The notes beneath the pieces were generated by a model. The model did no database searches and had not been told where the DNA came from. It saw only the letters and a list, made by a program, of their open reading frames with translations. The position numbers were made by a program, and so were the translations under genes. From the NCBI RefSeq assembly GCF_035920345.1, contig NZ_CP109149.1, positions 1,984,001 through 2,048,000 on the forward strand: a stretch of 64,000 nt of DNA. The letters run 5' to 3'. Numbering within the stretch: position 1 is the stretch's first letter; each line of letters begins with the position of its first letter. This DNA is from Nocardia vinacea. GTDB lineage: Bacteria; Actinomycetota; Actinomycetes; Mycobacteriales; Mycobacteriaceae. Below are positions 33,241-41,106 of the stretch, in pieces.

Positions 33241-34404
33241 TCAGTTCGGTAATTCGGCTGCCGCTGAGGCGATTCCGAACTCGGCGAGTACGGCTTCAGT
33301 GTGCTCACCGACCCCTGGCACGGGGCCCATCACCGGCTTCGTTCCGACAAATGTCGCCGGTGGAACGAGTGCCCGCAGCGAACCGACGGGTGACTCGTAG
33401 TCGAACCACCGTCCCCTCGCCTCGAGTTGCGGGTGCTCCGCCAGGTCGTGCATATCCCGCAGGATCGCGTTCGCGATGCCTGCCGCCTCGAGCCGCTTCG
33501 CGACCGTTTCGGCGCTCCATGCCGAGAATGCGCGCTCGATCTCCTCTTGCAACTCTCGACTGTGGCTCACCCGCAACGAGTTTCGAAGGAACCGGGGATC
33601 CGCCGCTATGGCGGGGTCGTCCAGGATCTCCGCGCAGAACGTCGCCCATTCGCGCTCGTTCTGCAGTCCGAGGAACACCTGATTTCCGTCTCCGCACCGG
33701 AACGGCCCATACGGCGCGATCGACGCGTGCCGCGCGCCCGTCCGCTGCGGCGCCGTACCGCCATACATCGCGTAGTTCAGCGGATAGCCCATCCACTCCG
33801 ATAGCGCCTCGAGCATCGAGATCTCGATGGTGGCGCCCTCACCCGTGCGATCACGCTGGATCAGCGCCGTGAGAACGCCGGAGTAGGCGAACATTCCGGA
33901 GGCGATGTCGGCGATGGATATCCCGACCTTCGCCGGCTCGTCCGGGGTACCGGTAATGGAAACCAGGCCCGCCTCGCACTGCACGAGCAGGTCGTAGGCC
34001 TTCTTCGCCGAATACGGTCCGCCGGGACCATAGCCGGAGATCGAGACATGAATGAGTTCCGGCTTGACCCTTCGCAATTCGTCGCTGCCCAGCCCGAGTC
34101 GTTCCGCCGCGCCGGGAGCGAGGTTCTGGACGAACACGTCCGCGTTGCGAACCAGGGATTGGATGCTGTCCCTGCCGTACTCGGACTTCAGATCGAGGCA
34201 GACCGATTCCTTCGAGCGGTTGAGCCAGACGAAATGGCTGGCCATGCCGCGCACCGTCTCGTCGTAGCCGCGGGCGAAGTCGCCGACGTCGGGACGCTCG
34301 ACCTTGATCACCCGCGCGCCGAGATCCGCCAGCTGGCGGGTGGCGAACGGGGCGGCCACGGCCTGCTCGAGCGATACGACGGTGAGTCCGTCGAGAGGGT
34401 TCAT
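33241..34404 (-). CDS. CaiB/BaiF family (class III) CoA-transferase
   Basis: 387 residues from ATG 34404 (MNPLDGLTVVSLEQAVAAPF), with GAAGGAA 7 bases upstream; the frame is open a further 11 codons upstream without a start context. Family features are VVSLEQAVAAPFATRQLADLG, VIKVERPDVGDFARG, FVWLNRSKESVCLDLKS and the HVSISGYGPGGPY loop, with the catalytic Asp expected in the following YDLLVQCEAGL segment. These enzymes move CoA between acyl groups (succinyl-CoA to itaconate, carnitine, formate and others). Next to the CitE-like and hydratase genes it probably activates the acid that the lyase later cleaves. Confidence 0.88.
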   Translation of the reverse strand: MNPLDGLTVVSLEQAVAAPFATRQLADLGARVIKVERPDVGDFARGYDETVRGMASHFVWLNRSKESVCLDLKSEYGRDSIQSLVRNADVFVQNLAPGAAERLGLGSDELRRVKPELIHVSISGYGPGGPYSAKKAYDLLVQCEAGLVSITGTPDEPAKVGISIADIASGMFAYSGVLTALIQRDRTGEGATIEISMLEALSEWMGYPLNYAMYGGTAPQRTGARHASIAPYGPFRCGDGNQVFLGLQNEREWATFCAEILDDPAIAADPRFLRNSLRVSHSRELQEEIERAFSAWSAETVAKRLEAAGIANAILRDMHDLAEHPQLEARGRWFDYESPVGSLRALVPPATFVGTKPVMGPVPGVGEHTEAVLAEFGIASAAAELPN

Positions 34405-34439
34405 AGGAATTCCTTCGTTCGATACGAAACCAGCCACAC

Positions 34440-35645
34440 TCAGTGCGCGATCAGGGAGGGTGTTTCCAGGGTTTTCGTGAAGTAGAGGCGTTCCGCGGCG
34501 AACTCTCGGTCGCGGGACATCTTCCGGAACACGTCCAGGTCACGATCGAGTTGGGCCGGATCGGTGGAATGGAACAGCAGCCGCTTGTTGGCGCTGGCAC
34601 GTGGACTCGCGACATCGACGAACGCGTGGCGGCGTTCGTCGGAGTAGACGTTGAGGATGCCGTCGTCGGCGCGGCCGGAGACGACCGCGCCCAGGGCTTC
34701 GTTCAACAGGTACGCGTCGAACAGGCCCATGGTCAGCCCGAGCCCGCCGGTGGGATTGGTCGCATGTGCTGCGTCACCGGCGAGCAGTACCCTGCCCGCA
34801 CGGTAGGCCACCGCGCTGCGCTGATGCATCCGGTACGGCGAGATCGCCTCGAGTTCGGCTGCGGCAGCGATCTTTTCGCCGAACACTGTGGTGAGGAACT
34901 CGGGCAGGCGCTCGGCCGCCGACTCGGCGGGCAGGGCGTCGTCCTCCATGTAGGTGTAGCGCCAGAGGCCGTGCGCACCGGACTCGTCGATCTTGGCGAT
35001 AATCGCGCCGAAGACGTCGTCGACATAGAACGTCGACTGCGCCCAGCCCGAAAGATCCTCGGCGAAGCGCACATTGGTGGCGACGAACCGCTCCGGCCAG
35101 GTCATCCCCTCGAAGCCGAGATCCAGCTCGCTCCGAATCCTGGAGCCCGCGCCGTCGGCGCCGATGAGCCAGGACGCACGGAGTTCCTCTTCGCAGCGCT
35201 CGGACCGAACGGTGACCCGGACTTCGGCGTCATCCTGGGTGATCGCGGTGACCTCGTGGTTCCAGCGCACGCGTGCGTTGTCGAAGGTCTCCAGGCGCCG
35301 CAGAATCACGCGCGCCAGAGCACCCTGCCCCAGGTGCAGGTTGTAGGGACGTTCCACCTTTCCCTCGAGCGCCTGCAATCCGTACTCGATGATTTCGCCG
35401 GTCTTGTGCACTCGATAGGCGTAGTCCTGCTTCAGAAATCCGGCCCCAACGGCGTCGTCGAGGAGATCCAAGCGGGCCAGGCCATCCAGCGCTGCCCAGT
35501 GATAGACGATCGCCCGCGGCGCGGCCGAGAGAGTCGACGCTCGCTCGAGCACAGTGACGACGACACCCTGCTGCGCCAAACCCAGCGCATTCAAGAGTCC
35601 CACGGGACCTGCGCCTACGACTATCACTTGCTGTTCTTCTCGCAT
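34440..35645 (-). CDS. FAD-dependent aromatic hydroxylase (PHBH/PheA-like group A monooxygenase)
   Basis: 401 residues from ATG 35645 with GGAGG 5 bases upstream. FAD GxGxxG motif VIVVGAGPVGLLNALGLAQQ at the start, the DG motif in LIGADGAGSRIR, and the second FAD motif VLLAGDAAHATNPTGGLGL. The shorter length (no C-terminal thioredoxin-like domain) fits single-chain PHBH or resorcinol/salicylate-type hydroxylases. With NAD(P)H and O2 it would add OH to a phenol. Given the hydroxyquinol dioxygenase downstream, formation of hydroxyquinol from resorcinol or a dihydroxybenzoate is a plausible role. Confidence 0.88.
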   Translation of the reverse strand: MREEQQVIVVGAGPVGLLNALGLAQQGVVVTVLERASTLSAAPRAIVYHWAALDGLARLDLLDDAVGAGFLKQDYAYRVHKTGEIIEYGLQALEGKVERPYNLHLGQGALARVILRRLETFDNARVRWNHEVTAITQDDAEVRVTVRSERCEEELRASWLIGADGAGSRIRSELDLGFEGMTWPERFVATNVRFAEDLSGWAQSTFYVDDVFGAIIAKIDESGAHGLWRYTYMEDDALPAESAAERLPEFLTTVFGEKIAAAAELEAISPYRMHQRSAVAYRAGRVLLAGDAAHATNPTGGLGLTMGLFDAYLLNEALGAVVSGRADDGILNVYSDERRHAFVDVASPRASANKRLLFHSTDPAQLDRDLDVFRKMSRDREFAAERLYFTKTLETPSLIAH

Positions 35646-35704
35646 CAATCCTCCACGGTGAAGATCCCGAATGCCCGTCCGTTACCGGCCGAGCCCGGGA
35701 AAAC

Positions 35705-36928
35705 TCAGCCGATGCGCACTTCTTCGTGATCCGGCACATCGGGAACGACTTGGCGCAGTGAGGGATTCTCTCGCCTCAGTGCCGCACGAATTTTGACGAA
35801 CTCGGACCGCCGCTCGAAGGCCAGCACGCCGGTCACCGCCTGGCCGCGCCGGTACAGGAAGAGCGAGCCGTCGGAATTGCGGTTCTCCAGCAATTCTTCG
35901 TCGCCCGTCAGATATCCGGCGAATTGAATGCGAATGCCATGCTGGTCGGACCAGAAATACGGCACGTTCGCGCAGACCGCGCCATCGAGTTCCCGAATAT
36001 AATTCACGGCGTTCATGGCGGCGATACGCCCTTGCTCCGCCGCATTGGTCCAGTGCTCGACACGCATGATCGCGTCGAATCGTGGATTAGGCCACCGGAC
36101 GGCATCGCCGGCGGCGAAAACACCCTCCGATGCCCGCAGCTGGGAATCGCACAGAATCCCGTTGTCGAGGGCCAGACCCGAGCCCTCCAGCCATCGCGTG
36201 GAGGGACGCACCCCGGCACCGACGAGAATGACGTCCGCGCGAACTCGGGTGCCGTCGTCGAGAACCAATTCCCGGCCCTCCGCGATGTGGGCTACATCGG
36301 TAACCGCCCTGCCGAGGAACAGCTCGACACCGGCGTCTCGATGCAACGCCGCGTAGGTGTCGGCTACCGGAGCTCCGAACCTGCCGAGGGGCTTCGGGGC
36401 CATATCGACGAGCGAGACCGCACGACCCTCCTTGACGAGCGTCGACGCGAATTCACCACCGATGAACCCGGCGCCCACGATCGCCACCGACTTCGAGGTA
36501 TCGGCGACCGCCGCACGCAGGGCGCGGGCATCCTCGAAACTACGCAGCGGATAAACCTCCGGAAGCCCGGCGAACACAGGCGGTATCACCGGCTCGCAGC
36601 CGGTCGCGATGACGAGCGCTCGATACCCCAGTTCGCCCTCGGCGACGCGGACCCGTCGCGCGGCGAGATCGAGACCCAGGGCCGGGGTTTCGAGCAGGAA
36701 GTCGACTCCGTGCCGACCGAGCTCGCCGACCGACTGGTAGACCAGGTCGTCCAGTTCGAGCGGATCGCGCAACGCAACTTTGGACAGGGGCGGGCGCTCG
36801 TAGGGCAGGTGAGGTTCATCGCTTACGACCGTCACGCTCAGCTCAGGCGCAAGCCGGACGACGGTTTCCGCCGCCCGCAACCCCGCGATGGAACCACCCA
36901 CTATGACCACATCGGATACCGCTGTCAT
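35705..36928 (-). CDS. FAD-dependent NAD(P)H:ferredoxin reductase
   Basis: 407 residues from ATG 36928. FAD motif VVIVGGSIAGLRAAETVVR, YERPPLSK, NAD motif VAIVGAGFIGGEFASTLVK, VLVGAGVRPS-like segment VILVGAGVRPSTRWLEG, FAD motif GVFAAGDAVRWPNP and the C-domain VPYFWSDQHGIRIQFAG. It passes electrons from NAD(P)H to a small ferredoxin. In this operon the natural partner is the [3Fe-4S]/[4Fe-4S]-type ferredoxin at 40330 feeding the P450 at 39149, so the operon encodes a complete three-part P450 system. Confidence 0.9.
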   Translation of the reverse strand: MTAVSDVVIVGGSIAGLRAAETVVRLAPELSVTVVSDEPHLPYERPPLSKVALRDPLELDDLVYQSVGELGRHGVDFLLETPALGLDLAARRVRVAEGELGYRALVIATGCEPVIPPVFAGLPEVYPLRSFEDARALRAAVADTSKSVAIVGAGFIGGEFASTLVKEGRAVSLVDMAPKPLGRFGAPVADTYAALHRDAGVELFLGRAVTDVAHIAEGRELVLDDGTRVRADVILVGAGVRPSTRWLEGSGLALDNGILCDSQLRASEGVFAAGDAVRWPNPRFDAIMRVEHWTNAAEQGRIAAMNAVNYIRELDGAVCANVPYFWSDQHGIRIQFAGYLTGDEELLENRNSDGSLFLYRRGQAVTGVLAFERRSEFVKIRAALRRENPSLRQVVPDVPDHEEVRIG

Positions 36929-36932
36929 GCTC

Positions 36933-37751
36933 TCAGAGCTCCGCCAGCGTGCTCACAGCGCAGACGGCACCGGCGGCACTGCGAGCCTCGGCCCCGTGGA
37001 TCAACCCTTCAGGGCCGGGCACGACCGTGAAGGTCTGCGGTTTCGTCATGGGTGACACGAACCGGTATCCGAATGTCTTGCCGCGCAGCTCGATTCCCTC
37101 GCGCCGCATATGCTCACCCATCATGAGCGCGAGCAAGGGCCCGTGGATGAGCAGCCCGTCGTAACCCTCTTGCGCTGTCCACCCGAGGTCGTAGTGGATC
37201 CGGTGCGCGTTGTATGTCAATGCGGAGAACCGGAACAGCGTTCGCTCGTCCACGGCCAGCTCCAGCGTCGGCCCGCTCGGCGGCGCGGGAGCAGCCGGCG
37301 CGGGCGGCAGCGTGCCGGATCCGGGCGCGCGGTAGACGATGTCCTGCTCCTCGCGAATCACCAGCTCGCCGCCCTGGAAGATCTCCTGGAGGACCGTGAC
37401 CAAGGTCAACGGGCCGGTTCGGCCGTCCTTGTCGAGCGAGCTCTTGACCGAGGTCACTTTGGTAGCGGGCTCGCCGATCACCAAGTGGCCGAAGGTCGTC
37501 ATGCGTCCACCCCCGAACATCCGTCGGCGGTCGGGCCCGGGAGGGGCCGGTATCCCGGTGACCGGATGACCGTCCGGACCGAGCTCACGTTGTGGACCGC
37601 GCTCCAGCAGATACGCCCAATGCCACAGCGGCGGCACCGGATCACCGGCGGCACAGGGTATCTCGATGTCGAGCATGGCGGCGAGCGACTCGGTCGGCTC
37701 GGCCGCGATCATTTCCGTTCGCTCGATCGTCTCTGACTTCTGATCAGTCAC
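36933..37751 (-). CDS. MaoC/HTD2-like hydratase (mesaconyl/itaconyl-CoA hydratase-like)
   Basis: 272 residues from GTG 37751, which overlaps the MmgE/PrpD stop by 8 bases; the frame is open to 37787 but that would overlap by 44, and ATG 37712 is a third option. The N-terminal part (CAAGDPVPPLWHWAYLLE, then RRRMFGGGRMTTF) is the FAS1-type dehydratase half. The C-terminal half carries the hot-dog hydratase signature FSALTYNAHRIHYD, then GYDGLLIHGPLLALMM. This arrangement matches mesaconyl-C4-CoA and itaconyl-CoA hydratases, which add water to an unsaturated dicarboxyl-CoA. It fits between the CoA-transferase and CitE-like lyase of the operon. Confidence 0.85.
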   Translation of the reverse strand: MTDQKSETIERTEMIAAEPTESLAAMLDIEIPCAAGDPVPPLWHWAYLLERGPQRELGPDGHPVTGIPAPPGPDRRRMFGGGRMTTFGHLVIGEPATKVTSVKSSLDKDGRTGPLTLVTVLQEIFQGGELVIREEQDIVYRAPGSGTLPPAPAAPAPPSGPTLELAVDERTLFRFSALTYNAHRIHYDLGWTAQEGYDGLLIHGPLLALMMGEHMRREGIELRGKTFGYRFVSPMTKPQTFTVVPGPEGLIHGAEARSAAGAVCAVSTLAEL

Positions 37752-39141
37752 CAAGGCAGTTGTCTCGTCTTTCTGCTCGGAGTGCACTCAGCAGTTCTGA
37801 AAGATCGGTAGCGTCTTCCAGGTTCTCGACCGCGTGCACGAGTCGGCGGGGAATTTCGGGGTCGATCGGCGCCAGCAGTGCTTCTGCCTTCGCGACGACC
37901 TCCTCGTGGGACATCGGGTTCAGCGCCGAGCCCTTGGCGGTAGTCGGGTTTCCGGCGAACAGGGTGATCGTTTCGCCACTGGTGAACTCCACGTCCAGAC
38001 GTGGTCCGTCCTCCAGTTCGATGCCGGAGTCGACGTGCATCGAGATCTTCGCGAAGGTCTCCGCCACCAGCGGGTCGTTCATGCGGGGCGGCTCGAACTG
38101 GTCCAGTCCGACACTGCCGTTGCACAGTGCGACACTCATCGCGTAGGCGAGGCTGAACTGGGCATCGAAGACGGTCTCTATCGGGTCGACCGACAGCATG
38201 TTCACCGCGGTCTCCGAGGCTTTGATCGAAATATGGTGTATATCAGCGGGTTTCACGTCGCTTGTGCGAATCATCGCCAGAACCGTGTCGATCGTGGAGT
38301 GGCACCCCCGGCAGCAGGCGTAGGGCTTGATGTACGCGGTGGCCACGTTGTAATCCACGCCCAGGTCGGCGAGCGCCTGCTCGGGGAACCCCTGTCCGTT
38401 GTTGTAGGTGGCATACAGGCCACCCCATTCGGCTTCGAAAACCCTACGGGGACCGGTAATTCCGGCCTGGGCGAGGAGCGCCGCGTCGACGCCGGTCTCC
38501 CCCGCTTTGCCGGGATGGATGCGTTTGGTCATGGCGCCGTCGTCTTTGAACGCCCACACACCACCGGTGAACGAGCCGGCGATTCCGAGCGCGTCGGCGA
38601 AGCGTTCCGTATCCAGGCCAAGGGTTTTCGCCGCGGCCGCGGCCGCGGCGAAACTGCCCATGGTGCCGCTCGAGTGCCAGCCTCGGCCGGTATGCGCGGC
38701 GAAACCTCCGATCGCCTGCAACGCTCGGTAGCCGATGTCGTATCCGGCGATCGTCGCCGCGATGAGCGTCCGCCCGTCGCCGCCCGCCGCCTCCGTCACG
38801 GCCAGCGCCGCGGGTAGCACCGTCGACCCGGCGTGGCCCGGCCCACCCCCGTCGTCGAAGTCGCGCGCGTGGGCCGCGGTGCCGTTCGCGAGCGCGGCAT
38901 GAGGCGGCGAAACCCGAAAGGGGGTGCCCCACACCAGGCTTCCGGACTCGGCGCGCACGCCGGTGAGTGCGGTCCGCACCCGCCGGGCCTCATCGGTGTG
39001 GGCACCGGCCATCGCCACGGCCAGGGTGTCCAGAATATTCTTCTTGACACCAGCGACGACTTCACCCGGAATATCGTCGAATTGAATTTTCGCCCAATTG
39101 GATGCCAGGCGCTCCGTCAAAGACTCGGCATTCATCACCAT
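37744..39141 (-). CDS. MmgE/PrpD family protein (2-methylcitrate dehydratase / cis-aconitate decarboxylase superfamily)
   Basis: 465 residues; ATG 39141 with AGGGGAA upstream (ATG 39135 is an alternative). Family features are ILDTLAVAMAGAH, the AHARDFDDGG segment, GYDIGYRALQAIGG, HSSGTMGSFAAAAAAAK and KPYACCRGCHSTIDTVL. Known members dehydrate 2-methylcitrate or decarboxylate cis-aconitate to itaconate. Its presence next to CoA-transferase, MaoC/HTD2-like hydratase and CitE-like lyase genes is striking, because those three together degrade itaconate. It may dehydrate or decarboxylate the ring-derived tricarboxylic or hydroxy acid. The actual substrate is open. Confidence 0.87.
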   Translation of the reverse strand: MVMNAESLTERLASNWAKIQFDDIPGEVVAGVKKNILDTLAVAMAGAHTDEARRVRTALTGVRAESGSLVWGTPFRVSPPHAALANGTAAHARDFDDGGGPGHAGSTVLPAALAVTEAAGGDGRTLIAATIAGYDIGYRALQAIGGFAAHTGRGWHSSGTMGSFAAAAAAAKTLGLDTERFADALGIAGSFTGGVWAFKDDGAMTKRIHPGKAGETGVDAALLAQAGITGPRRVFEAEWGGLYATYNNGQGFPEQALADLGVDYNVATAYIKPYACCRGCHSTIDTVLAMIRTSDVKPADIHHISIKASETAVNMLSVDPIETVFDAQFSLAYAMSVALCNGSVGLDQFEPPRMNDPLVAETFAKISMHVDSGIELEDGPRLDVEFTSGETITLFAGNPTTAKGSALNPMSHEEVVAKAEALLAPIDPEIPRRLVHAVENLEDATDLSELLSALRAERRDNCLGD

Positions 39142-39148
39142 ATTCCCC

Positions 39149-40333
39149 TTACACCGGATTCAAGTTCACGGTGAGCGCCTTGACGAGCCAGCGGCCGCCA
39201 CTCTGTCCGATTTCGGTGCCGTCGTCGACCACCAGCGCATCGGGGTGCTGGTCGGCCAGATACCTGACCACTTCTTCCATTTCCACCCTGGCCAAGCTTT
39301 GACCGAGGCAGCCGTGACTGCCGGTGCTGAATGTCAGCGGGGAATTGGATTCCCGGTCGAGGCGGAATTCGGTGGGGCGTTCGAAGCGCGCCTGATCGCG
39401 GTTCGCGGACCAAACCGCCACATGCACATCAGAGCCTTCCGGAATGATGGTTCCGTTCAGCTCGATATCTTCGGTCGCCACCTTGCTCACGATTCCGGGC
39501 CGCGGATACAACCTGATGGCCTCGACCACGGCGGCAGGAATCAGTTCGGGATTCTCGACGAGTCGCCGCCAGGTCTCTCGATCACGCAGCAGTGTCCACA
39601 CGACCAGGCCGGTTTGATGCGAGGTATTGACCGAGCTCGCCTCGAGCATGGCGGCGGCCTCATTGAGCAGTTCATCCTCCGACAGCTTGCCCGCTTCCTG
39701 CTGGCCGATGAGGAAGGACAGCATGTCGTCGCCGAGGGCCTGTTCCCGCTTTCGCGCGATGAGAGCACGCAGATAGGCGAACAGTTCGGCGTAGGCGTTC
39801 ACGATCACCGGGGTGAGGGACCGGTCCCGATGCAGCAGTGAGAGCGTCCGCTCCGACAGGCTGGCGACCAAGGACTCGTCCGCCGCGGGTGCGCCGGCGA
39901 GATAGCAATAGATCCGCGCGGGAATGCGCTGGTCGATCCCGGTGTGGAAATCGACGGGAGCGCTCGTGTCGAGATCCGCGACAATGCCCTCGACGATCTC
40001 GCGAACAATTCCGCGGATTTCCTGCACAGTGTGCGGACCCATGAACCGCGCCATCGGCGCGCGCAGTCGAAAGTGACGCGCACCCTCCGCCATGATGACG
40101 CTATTGGCACGGAATTCGTGAGCCAGTCCGTCGGTGATTCCGAACTGTTCCATCAGTTCGAGCGCGGCGTTCTTGAAGCGCGTATTGCGCAGGACCGTGG
40201 TCGCGAGATCGTAGGTCAGCACTGTGTAACCGGATGGACCGACCGCCAGTGGGCCGTCCGGCAGGGCTCCGCCCTCGTGCGCCTGGGCCTGCGGAGCGAA
40301 CGGATCGAAGCGGGGCAGTAGTGTTTCCGTCAT
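39149..40333 (-). CDS. Cytochrome P450
   Basis: 394 residues from ATG 40333, which overlaps the ferredoxin stop (ATGA). Heme-binding loop FSTGSHGCLGQSLA (Cys about 342), ExxR in VVEAIRLYPRP, and the PERF-like segment RFERPTEFRLDR. The I-helix reads AAMLEASSVNTSHQTG, so the usual acid-alcohol pair of (A/G)Gx(D/E)T is replaced by Ser-Val-Asn-Thr, which may alter proton delivery. It is soluble and bacterial-type. The ferredoxin (40330) and reductase (35705) of the same operon should supply electrons. Hydroxylation or O-/N-dealkylation of the pathway substrate is likely. Confidence 0.92.
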   Translation of the reverse strand: MTETLLPRFDPFAPQAQAHEGGALPDGPLAVGPSGYTVLTYDLATTVLRNTRFKNAALELMEQFGITDGLAHEFRANSVIMAEGARHFRLRAPMARFMGPHTVQEIRGIVREIVEGIVADLDTSAPVDFHTGIDQRIPARIYCYLAGAPAADESLVASLSERTLSLLHRDRSLTPVIVNAYAELFAYLRALIARKREQALGDDMLSFLIGQQEAGKLSEDELLNEAAAMLEASSVNTSHQTGLVVWTLLRDRETWRRLVENPELIPAAVVEAIRLYPRPGIVSKVATEDIELNGTIIPEGSDVHVAVWSANRDQARFERPTEFRLDRESNSPLTFSTGSHGCLGQSLARVEMEEVVRYLADQHPDALVVDDGTEIGQSGGRWLVKALTVNLNPV

Positions 40334-40518
40334 CGAGAGATCGCTCCCATCGGGCAGCACAGCACGACCTCGTCGAACTCCTCCTGCCGACCGTCCTCGA
40401 TCCGCGTCTTCAATTGTGCGAGCGAGCCGTCCGCGCCGATCTCGAATACATCGGGCATCAGTGCGGCGCAGGTGCCGTTGGCATCGCAACGGCCGAAATC
40501 TACTTTGACATTGATCAT
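40330..40518 (-). CDS. P450-type [3Fe-4S]/[4Fe-4S] ferredoxin
   Basis: 62 residues from ATG 40518 (AAGGA 7 bases upstream); ATG 40533 would add five residues. Cluster motif CDANGTCAALMPDVF at the start and CCPMGAI at the end give C-x5-C-xn-C-P, with Gly-Thr between the first two, as in actinobacterial single-cluster ferredoxins. It lies directly before the P450 and overlaps its start, so it is the dedicated electron donor. The missing second Cys of the motif (CxxxxxC rather than CxxCxxC) suggests a [3Fe-4S] cluster. Confidence 0.9.
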   Translation of the reverse strand: MINVKVDFGRCDANGTCAALMPDVFEIGADGSLAQLKTRIEDGRQEEFDEVVLCCPMGAISR

Positions 40519-40564
40519 CTCGGGGTCCTTCATCTGAGATGCGGCGCAATGCCGAATAATTCGG

Positions 40565-41098
40565 CTAGCTCCGCTGGGATTTGTCCGAGCCGTCGCTCAA
40601 GTCGACGAACCCACCGCGCAGAAAGATCAGCGGCGGTTCGCTGGCACGCAGTTCCAGCGTCTCGACCCGGCCGACTACTTGGTAATGGTCACCGATCAGG
40701 TCCACCTTGAATCGCGTGCACTCCAGGGCGACGATTGCCTCGTCGAGCAATGGCACGCCGTTGACCGACTCACTCCAGCCCACGTCGTGGAAGCGGTCGT
40801 CACTCGGTCGCGAGAACGTCCGGCACACCTCGCTCTGGTTGTGCCCGAGGATATTGACGCCGAAGCGACTCGCGCCGTACAGGCGAGGCCAGCTCCTGGA
40901 GGAGCGGTCGATGAAGAAGGCGATCAGCGGCGGATCCAGCGAGACCGAGGTGAATGAGCCGATCGTCATACCGACAGGCCCGGACCTGGTGGCCGCAGTG
41001 ACCACGGCCACGCTCGTCGGGACATGGCCGAGAGCGCGCCGGTAGTCGATGGGAGCTGCGGCCGGTTCGGTGTCGACGGCTTTCACGGAAGTATCCAT
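40565..41098 (-). CDS. Flavin reductase (HpaC/HsaB-like)
   Basis: 177 residues from ATG 41098 (MDTSVKAVDTEPAAA), 8 bp after the oxygenase stop. The flavin-reductase FMN-binding barrel is evident: YRRALGHVPTSVAVVTAATR, GMTIGSFTSVSLDPPLIAFF, WPRLYGASRFGVNILG and LECTRFKVDLIGDHYQVVGR. It reduces FMN or FAD with NADH and supplies the free reduced flavin to the oxygenase encoded immediately upstream at 41107. The pair is the classic two-component monooxygenase, as in HsaA/HsaB of steroid degradation or HpaB/HpaC. Confidence 0.92.
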   Translation of the reverse strand: MDTSVKAVDTEPAAAPIDYRRALGHVPTSVAVVTAATRSGPVGMTIGSFTSVSLDPPLIAFFIDRSSRSWPRLYGASRFGVNILGHNQSEVCRTFSRPSDDRFHDVGWSESVNGVPLLDEAIVALECTRFKVDLIGDHYQVVGRVETLELRASEPPLIFLRGGFVDLSDGSDKSQRS

Positions 41099-41106
41099 GG
41101 CCGTCC

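Noticed and set aside
34443..35729. Plus-strand frame of 428 codons opposite the FAD hydroxylase
   Set aside because: Antisense shadow; GxGxxG, DG and GD flavin motifs are on the minus strand.
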